Shown: piece by piece, positions 35,316 to 45,729 of the stretch
Layout: every line of letters starts with the position of its first letter
How positions within the stretch are numbered: position 1 is the stretch's first letter
DNA from: Lachnospiraceae bacterium
GTDB taxonomy: Bacteria > Bacillota_A > Clostridia > Lachnospirales > Lachnospiraceae
DNA length: 64,000 bases
Direction of reading: 5' to 3'
Assembly: GCA_024690425.1 (NCBI GenBank)
Contig: JAILCT010000265.1
Coordinates: 1 to 64,000, forward strand
Made by a program: the position numbers and the translations under genes
Notes under the pieces: generated by a model
What the model was told of the DNA's origin: nothing
The model's database searches: none
Seen by the model: the letters and a program-made list of their open reading frames with translations, nothing else

Positions 35316-35870
35316 ATGACTGACGAACAATTCAATGCGGCCATGTACCGCATGCGCAGCAAGGACAAGTCCGCCCTTAAGGAAGTGTATGAAGAATACA
35401 TATCCTTTATCTACCACACGATCCTGAATATCGTTAACAGTAAGGAAAATGCTGAAGATCTGACCAGCGAATTCTTTATAAAGCTGTGGGAGAAGGCGGA
35501 CAACTACAAAGAAGGAAACGGTCATCGCGGATATCTTGCAACAATAGCGAGAAACATGGCGATAGACCACATGCGAAAACATAAGAGGGAAGACTTGAGT
35601 CCCGGGATCAGTGAGGACGAGGAGATTCCCGATGAACTTGAGCTTTTAAGCGATCCGGATGGGACACCGGAAGATCAGGTTGTCGAAGAGCTGTCTGTGG
35701 AGGAAGCCCTCTCAAGGCTAAAGCCCGTATACAGACAGATAATCACGATGAAGGTCCTTTCGGATATGACCTTTAAGGAAATATCCGAAGTCATGCAGAT
35801 GCCGATGGGGACAGTAACATGGAACTATCAGCAGGCAATAAAAATCTTAAGGAGGTTCGGATATGAATAA
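35316..35870 (+). CDS. ECF-type RNA polymerase sigma factor
   Basis: 184 residues, with regions 2 and 4 only. Region 2 (about 20-90) includes NSKENAEDLTSEFFIKLWE and the melting segment YLATIARNMAIDHMRKHKR. Region 4 (about 125-182) is a helix-turn-helix with SRLKPVYRQIITMKVL and FKEISEVMQMPMGTVTWNY. An acidic loop of about 30 residues links them. The start follows AAGGACAGGACTGTTT. The stop overlaps the next gene by 8 nt, the usual arrangement with an anti-sigma factor. The gene carries the shared CCATAA/CGTATC motif upstream, so it may activate itself. Confidence 0.92.
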   Translation: MTDEQFNAAMYRMRSKDKSALKEVYEEYISFIYHTILNIVNSKENAEDLTSEFFIKLWEKADNYKEGNGHRGYLATIARNMAIDHMRKHKREDLSPGISEDEEIPDELELLSDPDGTPEDQVVEELSVEEALSRLKPVYRQIITMKVLSDMTFKEISEVMQMPMGTVTWNYQQAIKILRRFGYE

Positions 35871-36837
35871 GAATTTTGAAATTGAATATAAAAAATATGC
35901 CGATTCAGCTGTTCCGGATCTCTGGTCAAGGATCGAGGCAGGAGTTGATGCTTATGAAAACAGCATTAAGAACAGAGATGCCGGATCCGAAGAGACAAAA
36001 ACAGATAAGATCGTTAATATAGAAGACTACAACAGAAAATCAGAGAATGAAACAACCGGTAAGGCAGATAAAACCGGATCGGAAGCCACAGTAAAAAGAG
36101 GAGGTAAAAGGAATTATAAACCGTATTTTGGTGCTCTCGCTGCAGCAGCCTGCATGTTCCTTGTCGTGGTGGTAATGAAGAATGTGATAAGTTCTTCCAA
36201 TTCCATGACAAGTGCCGAGAGTGCTGCCGCACCTGCGGCAATGGATTCGGCACCCGCACCTGTGGAAGAAGCGGCAGAGCCCATGTCAGAAGCAGTTGGC
36301 GAGGCTTCGGATACAGCAGGTACATATGAAGCGGACGCGGAAGAAGCATACGAGGAAGCTTCTGAATATTCTGCCGATGCATCCGCCGATGAGAGCCCTG
36401 CCTATGAGGCCGAAGAATCAGCTCCCATGGAGGAAGCTCCGGTCACCGAAGGAGCATCCACATATGGTCCGGATGTCCTTGGTGAAGAAGTTGACGGTTC
36501 AAACAGCTTTGGCATACAAAGTGCTGCAAATAAGGATCGCACTAAAGAACAACAGAAAAGTGCTGCCACAAATTCAGAAGCCGATGAAATAAAGCTTGTG
36601 TGTGAACCGGAAGATCTTGCAGACCTTAAGGGGGAAGGAACTTTCAAGGCTAAGGTCACCGATCCGCTGGATTCGCATGTTAAGAAGGGCGATGAGATCA
36701 CCGTTAATGTCCCGGAAGATGGGAATGCATCGTTGTTCAGTGCCCTCATCGACAATAAGAGTACAGAACTTACGCTTATATTACATGAAGAGGAAGACGG
36801 AACATACACACTTATATCTACAGAAATAAAAAAATAA
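35863..36837 (+). CDS. probable membrane anti-sigma factor with Ala/Glu-rich outer domain
   Basis: 324 residues. The cytoplasmic part (1-86) contains SAVPDLWSRIEAGVDAY, a segment typical of anti-sigma partners next to ECF genes in Lachnospiraceae. One membrane helix lies at about residues 88-107. Outside is a low-complexity stretch of Ala, Glu, Ser, Pro and Tyr (about 110-215), then a small folded domain (about 235-324). There is no zinc-binding HxxxCxxC motif, so it is not a ZAS-type anti-sigma. The start overlaps the sigma stop by 8 nt, so the two are translationally coupled. The assignment rests mainly on context. Confidence 0.75.
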   Translation: MNKNFEIEYKKYADSAVPDLWSRIEAGVDAYENSIKNRDAGSEETKTDKIVNIEDYNRKSENETTGKADKTGSEATVKRGGKRNYKPYFGALAAAACMFLVVVVMKNVISSSNSMTSAESAAAPAAMDSAPAPVEEAAEPMSEAVGEASDTAGTYEADAEEAYEEASEYSADASADESPAYEAEESAPMEEAPVTEGASTYGPDVLGEEVDGSNSFGIQSAANKDRTKEQQKSAATNSEADEIKLVCEPEDLADLKGEGTFKAKVTDPLDSHVKKGDEITVNVPEDGNASLFSALIDNKSTELTLILHEEEDGTYTLISTEIKK

Positions 36838-36853
36838 ATTTTTTTTAAAAAGT

Positions 36854-36882
36854 CCATAAAAATAATATCCTCCCTTCGTATC
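36854..36882 (+). promoter_or_regulatory. candidate ECF promoter, copy 2 (VWA lipoprotein gene)
   Basis: CCATAA at 36854-36859 and CGTATC at 36877-36882, spaced 17 nt, lie 68 nt before the ATG of the VWA gene. This is the same pair of blocks as at 35266 and 58768. Confidence 0.5.
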
Positions 36883-36950
36883 TATATCAGAAGCGCTTAC
36901 TAAGGTAACTGAAAATGCTGATGATTAGGATAAATAGGGAGGATTTTATT

Positions 36951-38858
36951 ATGAAGAAAATGTATGTTAAGAGATTACTGGCAGGGTTAACGGTTATGTC
37001 ACTTCTTTCGGGATCGGTTTCAGGATGCGGCATGAACATGACAGGAGCCGCTCCGGCTGCCGCAACAGAATCAGCCGCAACAGAATCAGCCGCAAACGAT
37101 ACGGCAGCAACGGCAGCTTCGGATGAAGCTTACAATGAAGTATATGAAGAGGCACCTGCAGAAGAATATGAAGAGAATGCAGACTACGAAACCGAAGAAG
37201 CAGATGAGGCATTATACGATATTGCTGTTGAGAACAGCATAAATGCCGGCAACGGATATGCCGCAAGTGAGAAGGCTGCGGCCGGAACCTATCTTGATGC
37301 TGCATACGACAACAGCAGGTCTTATGAACAGAGCAGCAGGAAACAGAACAGCGATGATACTTATCTTACTTCAATATATGACTATGATGAAGATGAGTAT
37401 TATTCGGACGAAGAGTACGCTGATCTTACCGAACAGGGCTATAAGTCGGTTGTTAAGGCTCCGCTGTCAACCTTTGCGGCAGATGTGGATACTGCATCCT
37501 ACTCTAACTTAAGGAGATTGATCGCTGACGGTTATTCGGTTTACAACCTTCCGCAGAACTCTGTCAGGATCGAGGAACTGATAAACTACTTTAATTACAA
37601 TTATGATGAGCCTAAGGGCAGCGATCCCTTCTCGGTAAATACGACCCTTTCGGCATGTCCCTGGAATAAGGATGCAATGCTCCTTTCATTGGGACTTAAG
37701 ACCGAGGATATTGATTTTACCGATACACCGGATTCAAACCTTGTATTCTTAATAGATGTCTCCGGATCAATGGCCGATTACGACAAGCTGCCCCTGCTTC
37801 AGGAAGCCTTCTGCATGCTTGTTGATGAGCTTTCCGATAAGGACAGGGTAAGTATAGTCACCTATGCTAACGGAGTGGATACGGTATTAAGCGGTGAGAA
37901 GGGCTCAAACGGAAGGAAGATAAAGATGGCCATAAACAACCTCTTCGCAGGCGGCGGTACAAACGGTGGTGAAGGCATACAGACCGCTTATAAGCTTGCT
38001 GAGAAGAATTTCATAAAGGGTGGAAACAACAGGGTCATTCTTGCTACAGACGGTGACCTTAACATAGGACTTACATCCGTTGATGAACTTGAGGACCTTA
38101 TAAGCTTAGAGAAGGAGAGCGGTGTTTATCTGTCGGTCCTTGGCTTCGGAAGTGGTAACCTTAAGGACAACAGGATGGAAGCACTGGCAGATAAGGGCAA
38201 CGGTAATTATTCATACATTGATTCCGTTAAGGAAGCCCAAAAGGTGATGGTGGATGAATTAAGCTCCAATCTTCTTACGGTATGCAAGGATGTCAAGCTT
38301 CAGGTGGAATTCAACCCGGAAGTGATAAGGGGTTACAGGCTTCTTGGTTATTCTGACAGGGTTATGAAGAATAAGGACTTTAATGATGATAAGAAGGACG
38401 GCGGTGAGATAGGGGCAGGCCATGAAGTTACGGCGTTATACGAGCTTATACCTGTCAATAGCGACACTATATGCTTCGGCGACGATGATGTGGATGTTGA
38501 TTCCCTTAAGTATGCCGATGAATTCAGGCGGGCCGGCAAAAAGAGCAGCAAAAAGAATTATAAATATGATACTATCTCATCAGATGCAGAAATGCTTACA
38601 CTGAGCATAAGGTATAAGAAGCCTTCTGAGGATAAGAGCAATCTGCTGACTTACCCTGTAAGGTTGGATGAATATACCTACTCGCCTTCGGATGACTTCC
38701 TCTTCCAGAGTGCGGTTGCGGAATTCGGTCTCATAGCATCCAATTCAGCCCACAAGGGCGATGCGGATATTGATAACGTGATCGACCGCCTTAAGGGCAT
38801 CCGCCTGAATGATGAATACAAGGCAGAGTTCCTCGAACTTGTAAGAGAAGCAAGGTAG
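36951..38858 (+). CDS. lipoprotein with von Willebrand factor A domain (YfbK-like)
   Basis: 635 residues. A signal ends in SVSGC (Cys26), giving a lipid-anchored surface protein. Residues 30-135 are low complexity, rich in Ala, Glu and Tyr. A domain typical of YfbK-like proteins follows (TFAADVDTASYSNLRRL near residue 172, then VRIEELINYFNY). The VWA domain starts near residue 262, with an intact metal site DVSGSM (Asp269, Ser271, Ser273). A C-terminal DUF3520-like part completes it. The start at 36951 has GGGAGG upstream; an earlier ATG at 36915 does not. The function may be envelope adhesion or assembly. It follows the sigma/anti-sigma pair and has its own copy of the candidate promoter. 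Confidence 0.87.
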   Translation: MKKMYVKRLLAGLTVMSLLSGSVSGCGMNMTGAAPAAATESAATESAANDTAATAASDEAYNEVYEEAPAEEYEENADYETEEADEALYDIAVENSINAGNGYAASEKAAAGTYLDAAYDNSRSYEQSSRKQNSDDTYLTSIYDYDEDEYYSDEEYADLTEQGYKSVVKAPLSTFAADVDTASYSNLRRLIADGYSVYNLPQNSVRIEELINYFNYNYDEPKGSDPFSVNTTLSACPWNKDAMLLSLGLKTEDIDFTDTPDSNLVFLIDVSGSMADYDKLPLLQEAFCMLVDELSDKDRVSIVTYANGVDTVLSGEKGSNGRKIKMAINNLFAGGGTNGGEGIQTAYKLAEKNFIKGGNNRVILATDGDLNIGLTSVDELEDLISLEKESGVYLSVLGFGSGNLKDNRMEALADKGNGNYSYIDSVKEAQKVMVDELSSNLLTVCKDVKLQVEFNPEVIRGYRLLGYSDRVMKNKDFNDDKKDGGEIGAGHEVTALYELIPVNSDTICFGDDDVDVDSLKYADEFRRAGKKSSKKNYKYDTISSDAEMLTLSIRYKKPSEDKSNLLTYPVRLDEYTYSPSDDFLFQSAVAEFGLIASNSAHKGDADIDNVIDRLKGIRLNDEYKAEFLELVREAR

Positions 38859-38874
38859 AAGTAAAACAAATTAA

Positions 38875-38938
38875 TATGTTAACGAAAGAATACCTGTCGA
38901 ATATCGTGATGATCGGCAGGTATTCTTTCGTTAACATA
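38875..38938. repeat. perfect 22-bp inverted repeat (long hairpin)
   Basis: Bases 38875-38896 are the exact reverse complement of 38917-38938, with a 20-nt centre that can add a G-U pair and three more base pairs. It begins 17 nt after the VWA stop. There is no T-run, so it is an atypical terminator at best; a bidirectional terminator, processed small RNA or miniature-element remnant are alternatives. Confidence 0.85.
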
Positions 38939-39026
38939 AAGGTTATAGGAAAAAACTATATCACAAATGATTAAAGTATAGAGTAAAATCAATAATATAA
39001 GGTAATCCATAATGGAGGTGTAAATT

Positions 39027-40736
39027 ATGAAGGTCAGAAAGAGCAGCGTAACGTTAAAACTTATTATTGCTGTTGTTCTTTTGTTTCTTGTCTCGGATGT
39101 GATCCTTGCATTTGTGACATACAATAAATGCTCAAAAATATTAAGCGATCAGATAAAATCAGACACAGAGAATATAGCAAAGAGTGTTGCGGAAATGATC
39201 GATGGAAGTATTGTTGCTTCTGTTAAGCCGGGGGATGAAAACACTGACGATTATCTTAAGGTAAGTAATATGCTTACAACATTTCTGGATGCGACCGGAA
39301 TGGAATATATTTACACTGTAAGACCGGCTGCTGACGGCAGTATGGAATATGCGATCGATGCACAGATTGAAGATTACTCGGCAATAGGAGATGTGTTTGA
39401 TGACGAGGAAGCAGCTCCTGCCCTGAGTGGTTCGGTTGTTTCAAGCAGTGAACCTTATACCGACGACTGGGGAAGACATATATCTTCCTATGCTCCTGTA
39501 TATGATGGTGACAAGATCACAGGTGCTGTCGGTGTTGATGTGAATATGGAATGGGTGGAAGCCCAGATGGCGGCTCTGCTTAGGGCTATAATCATGGTGG
39601 CGGTTATCATTGTTATCATAAGTGCTGTGCTTCTTATCGTTTTGGGAAAGACTCTGAGTCAAAAGTTTGTCATGCTTAATGATAAGATAGTTGAACTTAC
39701 AAAGGGTGACGGTGATCTGACAAGACATATAGAGGTTAATTCAGGTGATGAATTTGAAGTTATTGGAAATAACATAAACAAGCTCATAGAATTCATTCGC
39801 GTTATGCTTATGTCCATAAATTCCGAATCCAACAGATTGAACCTGGCTTCGGTTAATATTGCTGACAATGTAAAGGGTGCCCGTTCGGATGCAAAATCAA
39901 TATCCGACACAATGACTGATGTGAGTTCAACCATGCAGGAGACAGTAGCTTCAATTAATGAGATCAATTCGCTGATGAATGAAATAACTACAGCCTTTGA
40001 AGGAATTGTAAATGAGATCGACGGTGGCAGAAATTTTGCCCATGAGGTTAAGGGATCGGCCTCAGCGATAGGCGCAAGCGCAGAAAAGGAGCGTATTGCT
40101 GCAAAAAACAGGGTTGACCGGATGGCAGAATCGGTATCAGATAAGATAGAAAGATCCAAGGCTGTAAGCCGTATCGAGGATCTTACCGGTAATATCATAG
40201 CAATAGCGGATCAGACCAATCTTCTTGCACTGAATGCATCCATTGAAGCTGCAAGAGCAGGCGAAGCAGGAAGGGGCTTTGCGGTAGTTGCAACCGAAAT
40301 AGGAAACCTTGCCAATAATTCACAGACTGCAGCCTCAGAAATACAGACAGTATCGGCAGAGGTTATTTCGGCAGTTAACCAGTTGGCGGCTGAAGCCCGT
40401 AAGCTGCTTGACTTTGTCAATGAGACAACACTTGGAGGTTTCCAGAATCTTGTAAAAACAAGTGAAGAATATAACAGTTCAGCCGAACGTATATCAGAAA
40501 TGATGGAACGCTTCGCTTATGCTTCCGAGCAGATACAGACTAATATAGACCATATACGTGAATCTACCAACAACGTAAATACAGCTGTTGAAGATGCGGC
40601 AAATGGAGTTAGTAAGACTGCGGAAAGATCCATCGAAATGTCAAACAATATGACAAGGATTGATGAAGATGCAATGGCCAGTAGCGAGATTTCCAACGGC
40701 CTCAAGGCTGAGGTCGGTAAATTCAAGCTGGAATAA
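39027..40736 (+). CDS. methyl-accepting chemotaxis protein
   Basis: 569 residues. TM1 lies at about 10-30, an extracellular Cache-like ligand domain at about 35-185 (with [21 protein letters not shown] and [17 protein letters not shown]), TM2 at about 188-210, then HAMP (about 212-265). The signalling hairpin has the conserved tip [33 protein letters not shown]. This tip binds CheA and CheW. The ligand is unknown. The start has TGGAGGTGTAAATT. It is monocistronic, between the long hairpin and the trp promoter. No flagellar or che genes are in the window. Confidence 0.93.
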   Translation: MKVRKSSVTLKLIIAVVLLFLVSDVILAFVTYNKCSKILSDQIKSDTENIAKSVAEMIDGSIVASVKPGDENTDDYLKVSNMLTTFLDATGMEYIYTVRPAADGSMEYAIDAQIEDYSAIGDVFDDEEAAPALSGSVVSSSEPYTDDWGRHISSYAPVYDGDKITGAVGVDVNMEWVEAQMAALLRAIIMVAVIIVIISAVLLIVLGKTLSQKFVMLNDKIVELTKGDGDLTRHIEVNSGDEFEVIGNNINKLIEFIRVMLMSINSESNRLNLASVNIADNVKGARSDAKSISDTMTDVSSTMQETVASINEINSLMNEITTAFEGIVNEIDGGRNFAHEVKGSASAIGASAEKERIAAKNRVDRMAESVSDKIERSKAVSRIEDLTGNIIAIADQTNLLALNASIEAARAGEAGRGFAVVATEIGNLANNSQTAASEIQTVSAEVISAVNQLAAEARKLLDFVNETTLGGFQNLVKTSEEYNSSAERISEMMERFAYASEQIQTNIDHIRESTNNVNTAVEDAANGVSKTAERSIEMSNNMTRIDEDAMASSEISNGLKAEVGKFKLE

Positions 40737-40785
40737 AGATCATATACAAAAAATTAATATTATTTAAAAATAGTATAAAATCCTG

Positions 40786-40814
40786 TTGACAAGCTGTATA
40801 TGCAATGTTATAAA
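40786..40814 (+). promoter_or_regulatory. sigma-A promoter of the trp operon
   Basis: TTGACA (40786-40791), 17-nt spacer, TATAAA (40809-40814). This near-consensus promoter sits directly before the T-box leader; transcription should start near 40822. Confidence 0.85.
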
Positions 40815-40821
40815 TAATTAA

Positions 40822-41099
40822 ACCGTTGAGGAAGAGTGAGTAGGCATTACATCTTTCCATACAGAGAGCCGCAGGCGGTGGGATTGCGGCAGGAAATGTA
40901 ACAGCTGAATGGACTTCTGAGGGCTAACGGAAATGAACTGATAGTTCAGAGTATGTGAGACGGAACGATCCACCGTTATAAGGATCAGCGTATGATAGTA
41001 CGTACTGAGTGGATGCGCAAGCATCAAGCGGGGTGGCACCGCAGGAAACGATTATCCTGTCCCTGCAATTAGTCATTATGATTAATTGCAGGGATTTTT
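40822..41099 (+). promoter_or_regulatory. tryptophan T-box riboswitch leader with terminator
   Basis: The roughly 280-nt leader has the stem I pieces of a T-box: AGAGAGCC near 40863, GGTGGGATTGCGGC, and a specifier loop GAA-TGG-ACTTCTGAG in which TGG (40910-40912) is the Trp codon. The T-box core GGGTGGCACCGC ends at 41042. A terminator follows: CCCTGCAATTA (41061-41071) pairs with TAATTGCAGGG (41083-41093), then ATTTTTG. Uncharged tRNA-Trp should stabilise the antiterminator and switch on the trp genes; charged tRNA lets the terminator form. The first gene starts 15 nt after the T-run. Confidence 0.95.
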
Positions 41100-41114
41100 G
41101 TGTTGGAGGAATAT

Positions 41115-41900
41115 ATGATACTCGACAAGATCGTAGAAGACAAAAAAATACGGCTTAAGGAGCATAAGGCAAGAACATCCTTCAAAGAGGTCAGAAGGCA
41201 GGCTGAAGCTGTCCTTTCAGGAGGAACCCGTCCGGAGAACCTTTTTTATAACAACCTTAAGAAAGACGGTATATCAATAATCGGAGAATTTAAGAAAGCT
41301 TCTCCAAGCCTTGGTGATATAAGCGAGAAGATAGACCTTCTTTCAAGGATAGATGAATACAATGCTTCTGTTGATGCAATATCATGCCTTACCGAAGAAG
41401 ATCATTTTAAAGGGAATATCGATTACCTTAAAACCATAAGAAGTAAATCAACACTTCCAATCCTTCGCAAGGATTTTATGATCGATGAGTATCAGTTCTA
41501 TGAGGCTAAGGCAATAGAGGCAGATGCAGTCCTTCTGATCGCAGCAATCCTGGATGATGCAAGGCTTAAGGATTTTTACGATCTTTCACGGGAACTTAAG
41601 CTTGATGTACTTGTCGAGACGCATGATGAATATGAGATTGAGAGAGCCCTTAAGATCAACCCAAGGATAATCGGAGTAAACAACCGTAATCTTAAGGATT
41701 TTTCGATAAGTCTTGAGACAACTGGAAGACTGAGGAAATATATACCGGATGATAAAGTCTTCGTATCAGAGAGCGGGATCATGACTGATGAGGATATAAA
41801 ATACCTTAAAGAAAACAGAGTGGATGCGTTTCTTATAGGACGGGCATTCATGGAGAATAATAATCCCAAAGAACTGGCTATTAACTGGAAAGCATTATAG
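41115..41900 (+). CDS. trpC: indole-3-glycerol phosphate synthase
   Basis: 261 residues, TIM barrel. It closes the indole ring from carboxyphenylamino-deoxyribulose phosphate. Family motifs: IIGEFKKASPSLGDI near residue 55, ILRKDFMIDEYQ near 115, VNNRNLKDFSI near 182, and VSESGIMTDEDI near 214. A GTG at 41100 opens the same frame, but GGAGGA lies 5-6 nt before the ATG at 41115, which I chose. It is the first gene behind the T-box, unusual since trpE is normally first. Confidence 0.95.
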   Translation: MILDKIVEDKKIRLKEHKARTSFKEVRRQAEAVLSGGTRPENLFYNNLKKDGISIIGEFKKASPSLGDISEKIDLLSRIDEYNASVDAISCLTEEDHFKGNIDYLKTIRSKSTLPILRKDFMIDEYQFYEAKAIEADAVLLIAAILDDARLKDFYDLSRELKLDVLVETHDEYEIERALKINPRIIGVNNRNLKDFSISLETTGRLRKYIPDDKVFVSESGIMTDEDIKYLKENRVDAFLIGRAFMENNNPKELAINWKAL

Positions 41901-41947
41901 ATTGATCAGGCATTTCGAAAGAAAGGTTTATCAGGGTCAGGGAAACA

Positions 41948-42613
41948 ATGAATGATAAAGTCAACATCAAGATCTGCGGAATAACAAGGATCGAAGAAAC
42001 CAAATATCTGAACGAAGCAGAAGTTGATTATGCGGGCTTTGTCTTCTATGAAAAGAGCAGGCGTAATGTGACGACAGAGGATGCGATGAGTATCATGTCA
42101 GAGCTCAACAAAGATATTAAGAGGGTGGCGGTAACTGTTTCACCGGACCTGACTCTTATAAAGAGGATAGAAGATGCCGGCTTTGACTTACTGCAGGTAC
42201 ATGGAGATATGGATATGGAAGTTCTGAATAGTATTACAATACCTGTCTGGAGAGCAGTAAATACAGAAGATGTGGATAATGCATTCGAAAAACTAAGGTT
42301 TTACGAAAACATTGATGAAGTTATCAACAAAAAGATCAGCGGAATCCTTATGGATGCACCTGATTTTGGTTCGGGGAAGCCATTCAACTGGCACAGATCA
42401 AGAAGACTTCTCCAGGCGGGAGACAGATCTTCCCCCTTTTTCGATAAGCTCTTTATCCTTGCGGGAGGTCTAAACAGTGATAATGTGGCTGAAGGGATAA
42501 GGTTGTTCAACCCGGATGTGGTTGATGTAAGTTCCGGTGTTGAAGGTGATGTTGGAAAATCAAGGGACAGGATCCTTGAGTTCGTAAAGGCAGTAAGATC
42601 AGGTCAAAAATAA
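41948..42613 (+). CDS. trpF: phosphoribosylanthranilate isomerase
   Basis: 221 residues. It performs the Amadori rearrangement before TrpC. The opening IKICGITRIEE contains the catalytic Cys, followed by AGFVFYEKSRRNVT. The catalytic Asp is expected in ILMDAPDFGSGKPFNW near residue 140. FILAGGL-type phosphate binding is seen as LFILAGGLNSDNV, and DVSSGVEGDVGKS closes the barrel. The domain is separate, not fused to trpC. The gap to trpC is 47 nt and to trpB 16 nt. Confidence 0.95.
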   Translation: MNDKVNIKICGITRIEETKYLNEAEVDYAGFVFYEKSRRNVTTEDAMSIMSELNKDIKRVAVTVSPDLTLIKRIEDAGFDLLQVHGDMDMEVLNSITIPVWRAVNTEDVDNAFEKLRFYENIDEVINKKISGILMDAPDFGSGKPFNWHRSRRLLQAGDRSSPFFDKLFILAGGLNSDNVAEGIRLFNPDVVDVSSGVEGDVGKSRDRILEFVKAVRSGQK

Positions 42614-42629
42614 TTAACAGGAGAAAAAG

Positions 42630-43817
42630 ATGAATAAGAAAGCATATTACGGACAATACGGCGGACAGTTTGTTTCAGAATCGCTTATGAATACTCTTGA
42701 TGAGATCGATAAGGCATTTGAAGAAGCGATACATGATCCGGTGTTTTTGGAAAAATATCATTACTACCTTAAGCAGTATGTGGGAAGAGAAACACCTCTG
42801 TATCTTGCGGAAAGGTTAAGTGAGAAATACGGTACAAAGATATATCTTAAAAGGGAAGACCTTAACCATACCGGTGCACATAAGATAAACAACGTACTTG
42901 GACAGATCCTTCTTGCAAAACGCATGGGCAAGACAAAGGTAATAGCCGAGACCGGTGCAGGACAGCATGGTGTCGCAACGGCAACAGCAGCTGCACTCTT
43001 TAATATGGAATGCACGGTTTATATGGGTAAAGAAGATGTTAAGCGTCAGTCCCTTAATGTGATGAGGATGGAGATGCTTGGAGCTAAGGTCGTATCGGTC
43101 GAATCAGGTTCCAATACACTTAAGGATGCTACAAATGAAGCTATAAGAACATGGGCCAAGACAGCAGAAGATACATTCTATATCATCGGATCTGCAATAG
43201 GTCCATATCCGTATCCCAAGATGGTAAAGGAATTCCAGTCATGTATAAGCCGTGAAGCTAAAAAGCAGCATTATGAGGCGGAAGGAAGGCTTCCGGATGT
43301 GGTAATGGCATGTGTCGGCGGAGGCTCCAATTCCATCGGAATGTTTGCTGACTTTATCGATGAGGAAGGTGTTGAACTTATAGGCATTGAAGCTGCGGGC
43401 AAGGGTATAGATACCGATGAACATGCAGCATCAATGGCAATGGGAAGGCCTGGTGTCCTTCACGGAACAAGGTCATACCTCCTTCAGGACGAAGACGGAA
43501 ACATTCAGCTTGCACATTCCATTTCGGCCGGACTTGACTACCCCGGTGTGGGACCCGAGCATGCTTATCTTCACGATACAGGAAGGGCAAAATACGTTCC
43601 GATAACGGATGAAGAAGCAATGGATGCCCTGATGGAACTTACAAAAATGGAGGGGATAATCCCGGCTATCGAAAGCGCCCACGCAGTAGCATATGCATTT
43701 AAAAAGGCTGCGGAAATGACAAAAGACCAGTCTATGATCATATGTCTATCCGGCCGCGGTGATAAGGACGTAAATACGATAGCCGCATACTTAAGAGGTG
43801 AAGGATACCTTAATTAG
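42630..43817 (+). CDS. trpB: tryptophan synthase beta subunit
   Basis: 395 residues, TrpB1 type. It joins indole with serine using pyridoxal phosphate. The opening [13 protein letters not shown] is the standard start. The PLP lysine is in [16 protein letters not shown] near residue 84. The phosphate loop is [12 protein letters not shown] near residue 228, and GRGDKDV is near the C-terminus. The catalytic Glu lies in [11 protein letters not shown]. The gene is followed 12 nt later by trpA, whose product forms the channelled alpha-beta complex. Confidence 0.97.
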   Translation: MNKKAYYGQYGGQFVSESLMNTLDEIDKAFEEAIHDPVFLEKYHYYLKQYVGRETPLYLAERLSEKYGTKIYLKREDLNHTGAHKINNVLGQILLAKRMGKTKVIAETGAGQHGVATATAAALFNMECTVYMGKEDVKRQSLNVMRMEMLGAKVVSVESGSNTLKDATNEAIRTWAKTAEDTFYIIGSAIGPYPYPKMVKEFQSCISREAKKQHYEAEGRLPDVVMACVGGGSNSIGMFADFIDEEGVELIGIEAAGKGIDTDEHAASMAMGRPGVLHGTRSYLLQDEDGNIQLAHSISAGLDYPGVGPEHAYLHDTGRAKYVPITDEEAMDALMELTKMEGIIPAIESAHAVAYAFKKAAEMTKDQSMIICLSGRGDKDVNTIAAYLRGEGYLN

Positions 43818-43829
43818 GAGAGAAACGTT

Positions 43830-44627
43830 ATGAACAGAATAGAAAAACGAATGAGTGAACTACAATCAAATAATGAAAAAGCATTTATCACATATATAAC
43901 TGCAGGTCTTCCTGATATGGAGTCAACCGGAAGGATAATAAGGGCTCAGGAAGGGAGCACGGATGTGATCGAGCTTGGTATTCCATTCTCGGACCCTACC
44001 GCTGACGGTCCTGTAATACAGCAGGCAAGTTATGAGGCGATCCTTAACGGAGCATCCCTAAGAAAGACCTTTGATCTGATGGCTGACTTAAGAAAAGAGG
44101 GATGTGAACAGGCAATAGTATTTATGATGTACTATAATACGATACTTAATTACGGGATCGATGAATTTGTTGTAAAATGCCGGGAAACAGGAGTTGACGG
44201 ACTTATAGTTCCGGACCTTCCCCTTGAAGAACAGGATATACTGAAGAATGCCCTGAAAGGAAATGATGCAACCATACTCATAGAGCTTGTATCCCCCATC
44301 TCAAAAGACAGGATACCGGAAATCCTTAAGGGAGCACGGGGCTTTGTATACTGCGTATCCTCAATGGGAGTTACAGGTCAGGCGGCTGACTTTCACAAAG
44401 AGGTTGTAAGCTACCTGAGAAGGGTTAAGGAAGTGTCTGAAATCCCTGTAATGATGGGATTTGGTATAAGAGAAGCTTCGGATGTTGCTCCCATGAAGGA
44501 TATAATCGATGGCTGCATAGTAGGCTCGTACTTTATAAACATCATGAGGGAGAATGACTTTAAACCGGAAGCGGCAAGGGAATATGTTCAGAGGTTTAAG
44601 AATGAGTTAAACACAAAAGCAAAATAG
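43830..44627 (+). CDS. trpA: tryptophan synthase alpha subunit
   Basis: 265 residues, TIM barrel. It releases indole from indole-3-glycerol phosphate and passes it to TrpB. The catalytic Glu is in VIELGIPFSDPTADGPVIQ near residue 47. The catalytic Asp is expected in VDGLIVPDLPLEE. GFVYCVSSMGVTG holds the phosphate-binding part. The full length is present. The ribosome site AGGAGAGAAACGTT precedes the ATG. trpD follows after 33 nt. Confidence 0.96.
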   Translation: MNRIEKRMSELQSNNEKAFITYITAGLPDMESTGRIIRAQEGSTDVIELGIPFSDPTADGPVIQQASYEAILNGASLRKTFDLMADLRKEGCEQAIVFMMYYNTILNYGIDEFVVKCRETGVDGLIVPDLPLEEQDILKNALKGNDATILIELVSPISKDRIPEILKGARGFVYCVSSMGVTGQAADFHKEVVSYLRRVKEVSEIPVMMGFGIREASDVAPMKDIIDGCIVGSYFINIMRENDFKPEAAREYVQRFKNELNTKAK

Positions 44628-44660
44628 ATTCTAACAAACACATTTACGGAGGAAACAAAT

Positions 44661-45683
44661 ATGATCAAGGAAGCAATCGAAAAAATAGTACAAAAAGAAG
44701 ATCTGACTTATGATGAAGCTTATACCGTTATGAACGAGATCATGGACGGTACGACAACACCAACACAGAATGCAGCTTTCTTAGCTGCTCTTTCGACAAA
44801 GTCAACAAGGGCCGAAACAATTGATGAGATCAAGGGCTGTGCCGCAGCCATGAGGGAACATGCACTTGTTGTTGACGGCGGTGACCTTGATTCTCTTGAA
44901 ATAGTGGGAACAGGCGGAGACAGGGCCGGAAGCTTCAACATCTCTACAACTACCGCTTTTGTTGCTGCGGCTGCAGGTATTCCGGTAGCCAAGCACGGAA
45001 ACAGGGCAGCCTCATCGCAGTCGGGAACAGCCGACTGTCTGGAAGCCCTCGGTGCCAATATAAATCTTGAGCCCGAGAAGTGTGTACAGCTCCTTAAGGA
45101 TGCCAATTTCTGTTTCTTCTTCGCACAGAAATACCATACGTCCATGAAATATGTCGGAGCAATAAGGAAGGAACTTGGATTTAGGACTGTGTTTAACATC
45201 CTTGGCCCCCTTACCAATCCGATACATCCCAAGAGGCAGCTGCTCGGTGTATATGATGAGTATCTTATAGAGCCTCTCGCAAGGGTATTGTACGGACTCG
45301 GCGTTACGAAAGGACTTGTGGTATACGGTAAGGAGAAGCTTGATGAGATCACGGCAGTAGGTCCTACAGCTGTGTGTGAGTTCGACGGCGGATGGTATAA
45401 GACCTATGAGATCGCACCTGAAGATTTCGGATTCAAAAGGTGTAAGAAGGAAGACTTAAAGGGCGGAACACCTGAAGAGAATGCACAGATGACGAGAGAT
45501 ATCTTAAGCGGCAGAGATAAGGGACCTAAAAGGGATACCGTACTTATGAATGCCGGAGCTGCACTTTATATATATGACAAGGCCTCAACGATAGCCGAAG
45601 GTGTCAGGATGGCTGCACAGATAATCGATTCCGGAAAGGCTTATGAGGCAATGGAGAAATTCATTGAATTATCAAACCGTTAG
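44661..45683 (+). CDS. trpD: anthranilate phosphoribosyltransferase
   Basis: 340 residues. It transfers phosphoribosyl from PRPP to anthranilate. The PRPP loop is [25 protein letters not shown] near residue 80. Anthranilate-binding [20 protein letters not shown] and the [13 protein letters not shown] segment follow. It is a free-standing protein, not fused to the TrpG glutaminase, which is encoded separately at the end of the operon. Its position after trpA, rather than before trpC, is unusual. The ribosome site is CGGAGGAAACAAAT. Confidence 0.96.
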   Translation: MIKEAIEKIVQKEDLTYDEAYTVMNEIMDGTTTPTQNAAFLAALSTKSTRAETIDEIKGCAAAMREHALVVDGGDLDSLEIVGTGGDRAGSFNISTTTAFVAAAAGIPVAKHGNRAASSQSGTADCLEALGANINLEPEKCVQLLKDANFCFFFAQKYHTSMKYVGAIRKELGFRTVFNILGPLTNPIHPKRQLLGVYDEYLIEPLARVLYGLGVTKGLVVYGKEKLDEITAVGPTAVCEFDGGWYKTYEIAPEDFGFKRCKKEDLKGGTPEENAQMTRDILSGRDKGPKRDTVLMNAGAALYIYDKASTIAEGVRMAAQIIDSGKAYEAMEKFIELSNR

Positions 45684-45729
45684 GCTTATACTAGACTGCG
45701 AGTGATTCTCAAAGAAAGGAAGTAAGCAA

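Noticed and set aside
36915..36950. Upstream ATG at 36915 as start of the VWA lipoprotein
   Set aside because: It has no ribosome site and would put polar residues before the signal peptide; the ATG at 36951 follows GGGAGG.
38960..39026. Possible flagellar sigma-D promoter before the chemoreceptor (TAAA with a 15-nt spacer)
   Set aside because: The second block matches only its last four bases (ATAT rather than GCCGATAT), so it is not supported.
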